Made by a program: the position numbers and the translations under genes. Shown in pieces: positions 18,999 through 26,696 of a stretch of DNA of 37,031 nt. Source of the stretch: Bacillota bacterium (GTDB lineage Bacteria; Bacillota; Dethiobacteria; SKNC01); assembly GCA_007120745.1 (NCBI GenBank), contig SKNC01000059.1:1-37031 (forward strand), written 5' to 3'. The stretch's first letter is position 1, and every line of letters begins with the position of its first letter. A model generated the notes under the pieces. That model was not told the origin of the DNA. It was given only the letters and a program-made list of their open reading frames with translations, and searched no databases.

Positions 18999-19727
18999 AT
19001 GTTCAAAAATACCAAAACGGTCTGGAAAAAGGTTTTATATATTGTCCTTGCCCTGTCTCTGGTTGCGGGGCTGGTTGTAAGTGCTGTGTATGGAATTTTT
19101 GACTCCATTCACGATCGGGGGATTGCAGAAGGCTCACCGGAGGATGTGGTAGCCCTGGTCAATGGAGAGGAAGTTTATAGAAAAGATTACAGCTTTCAGC
19201 TGGATTATATGAAATCCTTATACGAAATGCAGGGAGTTGATTTCAGAAGAACTGATTCCCAGGACATCTTACGTCAGCTGGAAGTTTATGCCCTGGAGGA
19301 ATTGATTAACCAGAGACTGATTATTCAGCAGGCCCGGGAAGAGAATATCCAGGTGAGCCACCAGGAGGTTGAGGAGGAGTACCAGGAGGTAGCTGCTCAG
19401 TTTGATGACGAAGAGGACCTGCTTTCAGAACTGGCGGAAATTAATCTTACCAGGGATGGCTTTATGTCGCTAATCCAGGAGCAGCTGTTATTTCAACGGT
19501 ATATGGAGAATTACCTGGATGAAGTAGATCCGGAGGAGCTGGAGGTTTCTGAAGAAGAATTGGAAACCATGTATTCCCTTTACAGTTCCCAGATTGAAGA
19601 TTTACCGGATTTTGAAGAATATAAGGATCAGCTGGAGCAGGAGTTAATACAGCAAAAGTATGACCAGCTGGTAGAACTTAAGCTGCAGGAATTACGTGCG
19701 GAGAGTGATATTCAAATCCTTCTTTAA
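18999..19727 (+). CDS. SurA N-terminal-domain-like membrane-anchored chaperone without an evident rotamase domain
   Basis: N-terminal TM, VVALVNGEEVYRKDYSFQLDYM, LEELINQRLIIQQAREENIQVSHQEVEEEYQEVAAQF. Confidence 0.8.
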   Translation: MFKNTKTVWKKVLYIVLALSLVAGLVVSAVYGIFDSIHDRGIAEGSPEDVVALVNGEEVYRKDYSFQLDYMKSLYEMQGVDFRRTDSQDILRQLEVYALEELINQRLIIQQAREENIQVSHQEVEEEYQEVAAQFDDEEDLLSELAEINLTRDGFMSLIQEQLLFQRYMENYLDEVDPEELEVSEEELETMYSLYSSQIEDLPDFEEYKDQLEQELIQQKYDQLVELKLQELRAESDIQILL

Positions 19728-19757
19728 GCAGCCTGTACCATACTTTTCTCCAGTTGT

Positions 19758-20024
19758 TTGATAATTCAAAGTGAGGTGTATGCTGTGGATTTATGTTTAT
19801 TAAGTCAAAATAAATCTAATGCACCGGAAAATAATGAGGCCGTGAAAAACCCTCAAAAAGAAAACATTGTTGAGAACCATGGTCCGGAGGCTGCCGGTCA
19901 TGGGGGTGAAACCGGCCTGGAGGAAGCACCTGAGGAAAACCCCATGGGCAGCGGGTCCACATCAGTTAAAACCTCCTGGTGGGAAAAAGTATTTAAGAAT
20001 TTTCGAAGCTGCAGCGGGGTTTAA
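19758..20024 (+). CDS. Hypothetical 88-aa low-complexity protein
   Basis: Intact ORF followed by a terminator hairpin; acidic/polar composition; start uncertain. Confidence 0.35.
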   Translation: MIIQSEVYAVDLCLLSQNKSNAPENNEAVKNPQKENIVENHGPEAAGHGGETGLEEAPEENPMGSGSTSVKTSWWEKVFKNFRSCSGV

Positions 20025-20055
20025 TATAGTAATTTAAAAATAAGTTTTATTATCT

Positions 20056-20082
20056 ATGCTGCCTCCGGGCAGCATTTCTGTT
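20056..20082 (+). terminator. Terminator-like hairpin
   Basis: ATGCTGCC-tccg-GGCAGCAT-TTCTGTT. Confidence 0.6.
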
Positions 20083-20215
20083 CATTCAGGCAAAAAGTTT
20101 ATGGGTAATGAGAGATGTTGACAGAAAAAACACCGTATTAAAGGTGAGATTGGATGAGTTGCCTTTGCCAACAGCGGAAGCAGGCATGCCATAAAATTGA
20201 AAGGGGAGATGAGTT

Positions 20216-20989
20216 GTGATTGGAGCCATCGCCGGAGATATTATTGGCTCTGTTTATGAGGGGACCCCTATCAAATCCACAGATTTTGAATTATTCAATC
20301 CACACTGTACCTTTACCGATGATACCGTTTTAACTGTGGCTACTGCGGACTGCATCGTAAATGGTAAAGACTATGCCAGGACGTATAAAGAGTACGGCAG
20401 GCGTTATCCCCGGGCAGGATACGGGGGAAGGTTCATCCACTGGCTTATGTCCCCGGGATATGAGCCCTATAACAGTTTTGGGAACGGTTCGGCCATGCGG
20501 GTAAGCCCGGTGGGATTTGCCTACCAGAACCTGGAGGAAGTTCTCACAGAGTCCCGGCGAAGTGCAGAGGTTACTCACAACCATCCCGAAGGGATAAAGG
20601 GGGCCCAGGCGGTGGCAGCGGCAGTTTTTTTAGCCCGGAAAGGAAGCACCAGGGAGGATATAAAAAACTGCATACAGGATACCTTTGGGTACAGCCTTCA
20701 GCAGAGCCTGGACCAGATTCGACCCGGCTACCGTTTTGATTCCAGCTGCCAGGGTTCGGTTCCCCAGGCAATCACTGCTTTTCTGGAGTCAGAAAGTTAC
20801 GAAGATGCAGTAAGAAAAGCCATTTCTATCGGTGGGGATAGTGATACCATAGCCTGTATCGTGGGGGGTATTGCCCAGGCCTGTTACAAGGATATACCGC
20901 TTTTTATTATTGAAAAGGTGGAAGAGATCCTGCCTGAAGAATTTTTAGAGGTGGTATATATTTTCAATAAATATTTCCCGTCTTCATAG
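20216..20989 (+). CDS. ADP-ribosylglycohydrolase family protein (DraG/ARH-like)
   Basis: GAIAGDIIGSVYEG, CTFTDDTVLTVATAD, GNGSAMRVSPVGF, AISIGGDSDTIACIVGGIAQA; GTG start. Confidence 0.93.
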   Translation: MIGAIAGDIIGSVYEGTPIKSTDFELFNPHCTFTDDTVLTVATADCIVNGKDYARTYKEYGRRYPRAGYGGRFIHWLMSPGYEPYNSFGNGSAMRVSPVGFAYQNLEEVLTESRRSAEVTHNHPEGIKGAQAVAAAVFLARKGSTREDIKNCIQDTFGYSLQQSLDQIRPGYRFDSSCQGSVPQAITAFLESESYEDAVRKAISIGGDSDTIACIVGGIAQACYKDIPLFIIEKVEEILPEEFLEVVYIFNKYFPSS

Positions 20990-21222
20990 AATTATCGTGA
21001 GCACCAAGAAAATAAATGGAAATTGATTTCGGCCGGTATGGTTTTCCTGGTTTCACAAATAATAGTTGTAAGAATCAGTATAAGATAAAAAAACGCACAG
21101 AGGGCAATCAACAACCGCTATCCTTTAAGAAGTTATAATAAATGATAAAAGGCATTTCAATGGGATTGGTTCTATAGTATAATACCCATAAGGGGTATTG
21201 TGGCGAAAGGAGTTGATATTCT

Positions 21223-21483
21223 ATGTTGGAAGTAACTGAAAAGGCTGCGGTAGAACTGAAAAAGTACCTTAAGGAAGATGGCCAGTTCGTTCGTATATAT
21301 ATAAGCGGTGTCGGTTGAGGAGGCTCAGTCCAATACGGCATGTCTCTGGAAGAGGCAAAAAAAGAAGACGATTATGAAATTAACGTGGATGATGTTTCCA
21401 TCATTTTGGACCGCGGGGCCTATGAGAAACTGGAGCGTCAGAAACTGGACTATATTAATGGATTGACCATTACCTCTAAGTAA
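21223..21483 (+). CDS. HesB/IscA-like protein with in-frame TGA (21316-21318), probable selenoprotein
   Basis: Read through TGA: MLEVTEKAAVELKKYLKEDGQFVRIYISGVG[U]GGSVQYGMSLEEAKKEDDYEINVDDVSIILDRGAYEKLERQKLDYINGLTITSK. Upstream and downstream parts share one frame and both fit the family; RBS AAAGGAG. Confidence 0.85.
21324..21354 (+). promoter_or_regulatory. Putative bacterial SECIS stem-loop just downstream of the UGA
   Basis: CUC-ag-UCCA-au-AC-GGCAU-GU-cuc-UGGA-a-GAG. Apical loop starts with GG, 18 nt after the UGA. Apical stem is weak. Confidence 0.4.
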
Positions 21484-21551
21484 TTTATAAACAAACTGCT
21501 CCCCCTTTCATTTTTATTTAAAACCCCCTTTAAATTTATATTTTTTTCTAT

Positions 21552-21579
21552 GACAGACATGGTGTCTGTCTTATTTTTT
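21552..21579 (+). terminator. Rho-independent terminator after the HesB-like gene
   Basis: GACAGACA-tgg-TGTCTGTC-TTATTTTTTT. Confidence 0.8.
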
Positions 21580-21835
21580 TATGCATAAGAAAAATGATAA
21601 TTTTATGTTTCCCGGCCAAAGTTTTTTGAAAAAATTTGTTAAAGCAGGTCATCGGGACAGACATTGGAAGATAACTTTTGGCTGGACAAGTGGGTTCACA
21701 GTGTGTTTTTGGCATAATTTTAAATGTTAAAATAGCTTAAATATTCTTAAACACAGCAGAGGAAGGATTTATTAAAAAGATAGAGAATAGATCTAAAGTG
21801 GATAAAATTAGTCCAAATTAGATTGGAGCATTAAA

Positions 21836-22252
21836 ATGCAGATTACCCGACAGACGGAATATGCGGTTAGAACCATGGTTGAACTGGCCAGCATTCCTTA
21901 CGGTGAGCTGTTGAGCACCCGCATGATTTCCAAACATCAAAAAATCCCCGAAGTTTTTTTAAAGAAGACGATTCAACTTTTGGCCAGGGCCGGTCTGGTG
22001 CAGACTCGAAGAGGCAGTCACGGGGGAGTTCGTTTGATTGTTCCTCCGGATAAAATTACCCTGGCGGATATTTTAACAGCGGTAGAAGGGGAAGTGGCAC
22101 TGAATGTCTGCCTGAGGGAAAGGGATATCTGTCCTAACCAACCTGTATGTAAGGTCAGGCATATTTTGCGGAGATCACAGGAAACGCTGGTAAGGGAACT
22201 GAGCCGGGAAAGCCTGCTGGATATTGTAACCGGTAAAGTTTTTGATGATTAA
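21836..22252 (+). CDS. Rrf2 family transcriptional regulator with Fe-S-type cysteine cluster
   Basis: MQITRQTEYAVRTMVELAS, RRGSHGGVRLIVPPDKITLADILTAVEG, CLRERDICPNQPVC. Confidence 0.93.
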   Translation: MQITRQTEYAVRTMVELASIPYGELLSTRMISKHQKIPEVFLKKTIQLLARAGLVQTRRGSHGGVRLIVPPDKITLADILTAVEGEVALNVCLRERDICPNQPVCKVRHILRRSQETLVRELSRESLLDIVTGKVFDD

Positions 22253-22307
22253 TTGGACTAAAGTTAACAAATATGAAATTTATAAAATGAAAGGGAGAGG
22301 ATTATTC

Positions 22308-23939
22308 ATGTTTTGCAATCAATGTGAACAAACCGCCAAAGGTACAGGATGCACCGTATCCGGAGTTTGCGGTAAAAAACCGGAGGTAGCGGCTCTGCAG
22401 GACCTTCTTATCACTTTTGTCAAAGGACTTTCACTTTATGCTCATGAAGGGCGAAAAAAGGGTGTGGAGGACCAGGAAGTGAACCGCTTTACCACGGAAG
22501 CGCTGTTTACAACCCTTACCAACGTAAATTTTGACGCGGAAAGATTCCAGGCTTACATTCACCGTTGTGCTGAATTAACTAAACGCATACAGGAAAAAAC
22601 AGCTGATGCCGGAGGAAATACAGATTTTATGGGACCTGAAGCGGACCTGGTACCAACTGCCGACCTGGATGGATTAATCAAGCAGGGAGAGGAACTGGGG
22701 CTTCCGGTAGACAAAGAGGCCGGTGAGGATATTGAGTCCTTTCAGCGAACTACCCTGTTTGGAATTAAGGGAGTATCGGCTTATGCTTATCATGCTTACC
22801 TGCTGGGGCAGGAGGACCATCGGGTTTATGCTTATATTCACGAAGCCCTTGCTGCCATGGGTGATAAAAATTTAGGGTTAGAGGACTGGATTGGCCTGAC
22901 ACTGAAGTGTGGGGAAATTAATTTGCTCACCATGGAGCTGCTGGATCGAGCCAACACAGAAAAGTATGGTCACCCGGTTCCCACGGAAGTGCCCCTGGGA
23001 CATAAAAAGGGTAAGTGTATGCTGGTTTCCGGACATGACCTGAAAGACCTGGAGGCTTTGTTAAAGCAGACGGAAGGGAAAGGAATTTATATTTACACTC
23101 ATGGAGAGATGCTTCCCACTCATGGTTATCCGGAATTAAAGAAATATGAGCATTTTTATGGGCATTACGGGACGGCCTGGCAGAACCAGAAGAAAGAATT
23201 TGCCCAGTTTCCTGGCTCCATTGTCATGACTACCAACTGCATCCAGAAGCCCCAGGATTCATACTCGGAAAACATTTTTACGGTAGGGCCCGTAGGCTGG
23301 CCTGGAGTCAAACACATTGAAAATGAAGATTTTACACCGGCCATTGAAAAGGCGCTGGAGATGCAGGGGTTTGAAGAGGACCAAGATAAGGGAAGTGTTT
23401 TGGTAGGTTTTGGACACAATGCCGTTCTGGGAGTGGCCGGTAAGGTAATTGAAGCCGTGAAAAATGGGGATATCAAGCATTTCTTCCTGGTGGGGGGATG
23501 TGACGGTGCCAAACCCGGGCGAAGCTATTATACGGAATTTGTAGAAAAGGCTCCGGATAACACTGTTATTTTAACCCTGGCCTGTGGGAAATTCCGCTTC
23601 TTTGATAAGAAACTGGGAGATATCGGGGGAATTCCCAGGCTTCTGGATATGGGCCAGTGCAATGACGCATATTCTGCCATCAAGGTGGCGGTGGCGCTGG
23701 CGGAGGCCTTTGACTGTGGGGTTAATGACCTGCCACTGTCCATGATACTTTCCTGGTATGAGCAGAAGGCCTGTGCCATCCTGCTGACCCTGCTGCATCT
23801 GAATGTTAAGGATATCCGCCTGGGACCCAGCCTTCCCGCCTTTATTACTCCCAACGTGCTGGATGTCCTGGTGAAAAACTTCAATATCCAGCCTATTAAA
23901 ACAGCGGATGAAGACCTGGCCGAAATACTTGCCTGGTAA
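22308..23939 (+). CDS. hcp: Hydroxylamine reductase / hybrid-cluster protein
   Basis: MFCNQCEQTAKGTGCTVSGVCGKKPEVAALQDLL, GGCDGAKPGRSYYTEF, TLACGKFRFF, MGQCNDAYSAIKVA. Start moved from track 22242 to ATG 22308. Confidence 0.97.
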   Translation: MFCNQCEQTAKGTGCTVSGVCGKKPEVAALQDLLITFVKGLSLYAHEGRKKGVEDQEVNRFTTEALFTTLTNVNFDAERFQAYIHRCAELTKRIQEKTADAGGNTDFMGPEADLVPTADLDGLIKQGEELGLPVDKEAGEDIESFQRTTLFGIKGVSAYAYHAYLLGQEDHRVYAYIHEALAAMGDKNLGLEDWIGLTLKCGEINLLTMELLDRANTEKYGHPVPTEVPLGHKKGKCMLVSGHDLKDLEALLKQTEGKGIYIYTHGEMLPTHGYPELKKYEHFYGHYGTAWQNQKKEFAQFPGSIVMTTNCIQKPQDSYSENIFTVGPVGWPGVKHIENEDFTPAIEKALEMQGFEEDQDKGSVLVGFGHNAVLGVAGKVIEAVKNGDIKHFFLVGGCDGAKPGRSYYTEFVEKAPDNTVILTLACGKFRFFDKKLGDIGGIPRLLDMGQCNDAYSAIKVAVALAEAFDCGVNDLPLSMILSWYEQKACAILLTLLHLNVKDIRLGPSLPAFITPNVLDVLVKNFNIQPIKTADEDLAEILAW

Positions 23940-23997
23940 GGTGCAAGATAGTAAAAAATACTAAATAAACAGCACCATTAAAAAGGAGAAAAAATCA

Positions 23998-24324
23998 ATG
24001 GACGAAAAAAATATTGTGGGTAAAGTGATAAATTTGGCAGGACTGGTGGACTACCAGGAAAACTCTGTGGTAAGCAGGCAGGTTATCGCGCAGAAGACGG
24101 GAACGGTGACCCTTTTTGCCTTTGACCGGGGGGAAGGGCTCAGCGAGCATACCGCGCCCTTTGATGCCCTGGTTCAGGTGTTGGAGGGGGAAGTAGAGAT
24201 AACCATTGCCGGGGAAAGTCATGTGGTGAAAGAGGGAGAAATGATTATTATGCCCGCCAACAAGCCACACGCCTTGAAAGCACTGACACAGTTTAAAATG
24301 ATGCTGGTGATGATCCGGTCTTAA
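23998..24324 (+). CDS. Small cupin domain protein
   Basis: DALVQVLEGEVEITIAGESHVVKEGEMIIMPANKPHALKAL. Confidence 0.92.
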   Translation: MDEKNIVGKVINLAGLVDYQENSVVSRQVIAQKTGTVTLFAFDRGEGLSEHTAPFDALVQVLEGEVEITIAGESHVVKEGEMIIMPANKPHALKALTQFKMMLVMIRS

Positions 24325-24336
24325 GTAACCGGTAAA

Positions 24337-24379
24337 AGAGGCCCTACATTTCATTCCTGGAGGGCCTCTCTTATTATTC
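24337..24379 (+). terminator. Rho-independent terminator after the cupin gene
   Basis: AGAGGCCCT...AGGGCCTCT then CTTATTATT. Confidence 0.7.
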
Positions 24380-24433
24380 TGAGAATTATTGTAGGAGCTC
24401 CTGACGTGGCATCGGATACAGGTGTCCTTCAGC

Positions 24434-24472
24434 ACTTTCGGCAGTACTCCTGGTGGAAGTACTGCCGAAAGT
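24434..24472. repeat. Perfect 15-bp inverted repeat with 9-nt loop between convergent genes
   Basis: ACTTTCGGCAGTACT-cctggtgga-AGTACTGCCGAAAGT. Confidence 0.85.
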
Positions 24473-24538
24473 CAGGAAATTTCTGGAATCCGGGAGTCAG
24501 GAAGGACTCTTATGTTTAGCTGATTTTCGCGATTGAGG

Positions 24539-25555
24539 TTACAGCTGTGCTTTGAAATGCTCAGAAACCTCTTTCAGCATCCGGTAGGATTTTTCCACGG
24601 TTAGCTCTCCGTCGGGGTTGACGAGGCAGCACCGGGAGGGGGCCAACCAGGCCTGGGAAAGAATCTGCTCCCTGGGAACTCCGGTATTTTCTAGATAGAC
24701 CCACATCTCTTCCAGCTTTTCAATCATGGATTTGACATTTTCCTTTTCATACTCCTCCGTAAGGGTAGGCGTAATGCCCCAGGAGATAATTCCTCCCCGG
24801 TCTAAGAAGTCCTTTACGTCCTCCTTATAGCGGGAAAAAATATGGCCCCAGGTAAAGACATCTGCGGAGAGGATATCCAGGTCCAGCTGAAGGAGGAAAG
24901 ACCAGTCCGGGTTACCGCAGAGATGAACCCCTTTGGGTCCCGGGAAATTTTCCAGGAAGGAACGGTAATCCCTTTGAGCCCGGTCGCTGGCATATCCCGT
25001 AAAGGCTTTAAAAATCATTTCCAGTCCCGGTTCATCTACCCAGACAAAAGAGCCCGGGTGTTTTTCCAGCATATCTTTCAGCTGTACCTCTGTTTTTCGG
25101 GCCACAAAATCAAAGATGATCCCCTTTACCTCCTCATGATAGATCATGGATTTTTTGTTTTCATCCAGGATTTTTAACCCCAGGCTTACCGGTCCAATGT
25201 TTTGTCCCCGGACATATTGATAAGGGGAAAGGTCCATCTCCAGGAACCGGTGAAACAGTACGGAGTATTCCGGTGAAAGGCGGAAAAAATCATCGTTATC
25301 CCAGTTGTTCAATAGATGGTCCAGCTCCCCATAGAATTTTTCCAGGGAAAAACTGATCCGCTGTTTTTCAAAGTCTACGATGATACCGGGAAAATGTTCG
25401 GAAATCTGCACGTACATGTCTTCATAAAAGCTGTACCTGGGCAGCTGCGGCCAGAAAGGAATGTCCAGGGACAAGGATAGTTCCAGGGCCCTTTCTATGT
25501 CGGTATGGGGCATAATTCCCATGGCCGTGGTCTGGCAGTTTCCTGTTAATTTCAT
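24539..25555 (-). CDS. UROD/MetE-like (uroporphyrinogen decarboxylase / cobalamin-independent methionine synthase fold) protein of unknown substrate
   Basis: GNCQTTAMGIMPHTDIERALELSLSLDIPFWPQLPR, FVWVDEPGLEMIF, KGVHLCGNPDW, GIISWGITPT, SRCCLVNPDGE. Confidence 0.8.
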   Translation of the reverse strand: MKLTGNCQTTAMGIMPHTDIERALELSLSLDIPFWPQLPRYSFYEDMYVQISEHFPGIIVDFEKQRISFSLEKFYGELDHLLNNWDNDDFFRLSPEYSVLFHRFLEMDLSPYQYVRGQNIGPVSLGLKILDENKKSMIYHEEVKGIIFDFVARKTEVQLKDMLEKHPGSFVWVDEPGLEMIFKAFTGYASDRAQRDYRSFLENFPGPKGVHLCGNPDWSFLLQLDLDILSADVFTWGHIFSRYKEDVKDFLDRGGIISWGITPTLTEEYEKENVKSMIEKLEEMWVYLENTGVPREQILSQAWLAPSRCCLVNPDGELTVEKSYRMLKEVSEHFKAQL

Positions 25556-25747
25556 GTTTTTTAAGCCTCCTTCATAGTTTGGAATGACTTCTTGAAACAT
25601 GCCAGTGGGGGAGGTTCACTTCAACTCCATCATAACATGAGAACTTTTGAAAAAATGCCTGAAAAACAAATGTTAAGAAAATTTATATAGTATAATGAAA
25701 GAGGAAAACATATAGGGAATTTTTTAAACTTTGAAAGGAGCAATTTT

Positions 25748-26542
25748 TTGAAAGATTTTATTATACGGAAAAATTCCGGGCTAACATACCTGACAATACC
25801 CTCTTTTACCAAACAAGGGGTGGTACATGGTTTTTCCACGCGACTGGTGGAAGGATGCCAGGTTTCTTCATATGCTCTTGATACTGGATCTGATGGAAAA
25901 GAAGAGTTCAAAGCCATTAAAAATCGACGGTTGTTTGTTGGTGCTTTAAACCTGGAGGGTGATTTTTGGGCATTAAAACAGGTTCACGGCAGGCGGGTAT
26001 TTTCCGTGGGAGAAAAGGTTTACTCAAAGGGTGAAGAACAAATGGAAGGAGACGGCCTGGTTACGAATCAAGGGGGTGTTATCCTCACCATGTATTCAGC
26101 AGACTGCGCCATCATTTTTCTCTTTGACCCGGTTCAGCGGGCAGCGGCCCTGGGTCATGCCGGTTGGAGAGGAACTCTGAAGGGAATAGGCCCCGAACTG
26201 GTGAAGGCCATGACTTCTTCATACGGATGCAGGCCGGAGAATATTATGGCAGGGATCAGCCCTGCCATTGGAGCATGCTGTTATGAAATAGGAGAAGAAG
26301 TAATAGAAAAATTGTACCAGGTAATGAAAGAGCCTGAAATGTTTATAAAACTCGGGAGAAGTGGAAAATATATGCTGGACCTGAAGCTTCTTAATGCAAA
26401 ACTTTTAAAGGAAGCAGGAATCCAGGAGGAGAAGGTGGCGGTAAGCAGTCACTGTACTTTTTGCAACCCGGATCTATTTTTTTCCTACCGGAGAGACGGA
26501 GGGTTTGCCGGAAGGATGATGTCGTTGATCTGCCTTCCTTAA
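25748..26542 (+). CDS. pgeF: Peptidoglycan editing factor PgeF (YlmD/YfiH, laccase-like domain)
   Basis: QGVVHGFSTRLVEG, LKQVHGRRVF, GDGLVTNQGGVILTMYSADC, LGHAGWRGTLKGI; TTG start. Confidence 0.93.
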   Translation: MKDFIIRKNSGLTYLTIPSFTKQGVVHGFSTRLVEGCQVSSYALDTGSDGKEEFKAIKNRRLFVGALNLEGDFWALKQVHGRRVFSVGEKVYSKGEEQMEGDGLVTNQGGVILTMYSADCAIIFLFDPVQRAAALGHAGWRGTLKGIGPELVKAMTSSYGCRPENIMAGISPAIGACCYEIGEEVIEKLYQVMKEPEMFIKLGRSGKYMLDLKLLNAKLLKEAGIQEEKVAVSSHCTFCNPDLFFSYRRDGGFAGRMMSLICLP

Positions 26543-26696
26543 CTTTTAATTTCAAGAAAAGCATTTAAATTCTCGACTTTTTGAGGTAAGGTGTATTAAA
26601 ATAGTAGTATATGGTATTGAAAAAATCTCTTTGTGGACAGACCTGAGGCTTTTCTGCGAAGGGAAAAATAAAAATCAGCAGCATACAGGGGAAGAT

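Noticed and set aside
21316-21318. TGA as an ordinary stop/pseudogene mutation
   Set aside because: The TGA falls at the family's catalytic/ligand Cys position and the rest of the ORF is intact, making random nonsense less likely. Not excluded without checking for selABCD.
21108-21341. 77-aa minus-strand ORF over the HesB-like gene
   Set aside because: Antisense of the TGA-containing gene; the plus-strand reading has family-level coherence, this one does not.
23165-23884. Several minus-strand ORFs opposite hcp
   Set aside because: Antisense shadows of a confidently identified gene.
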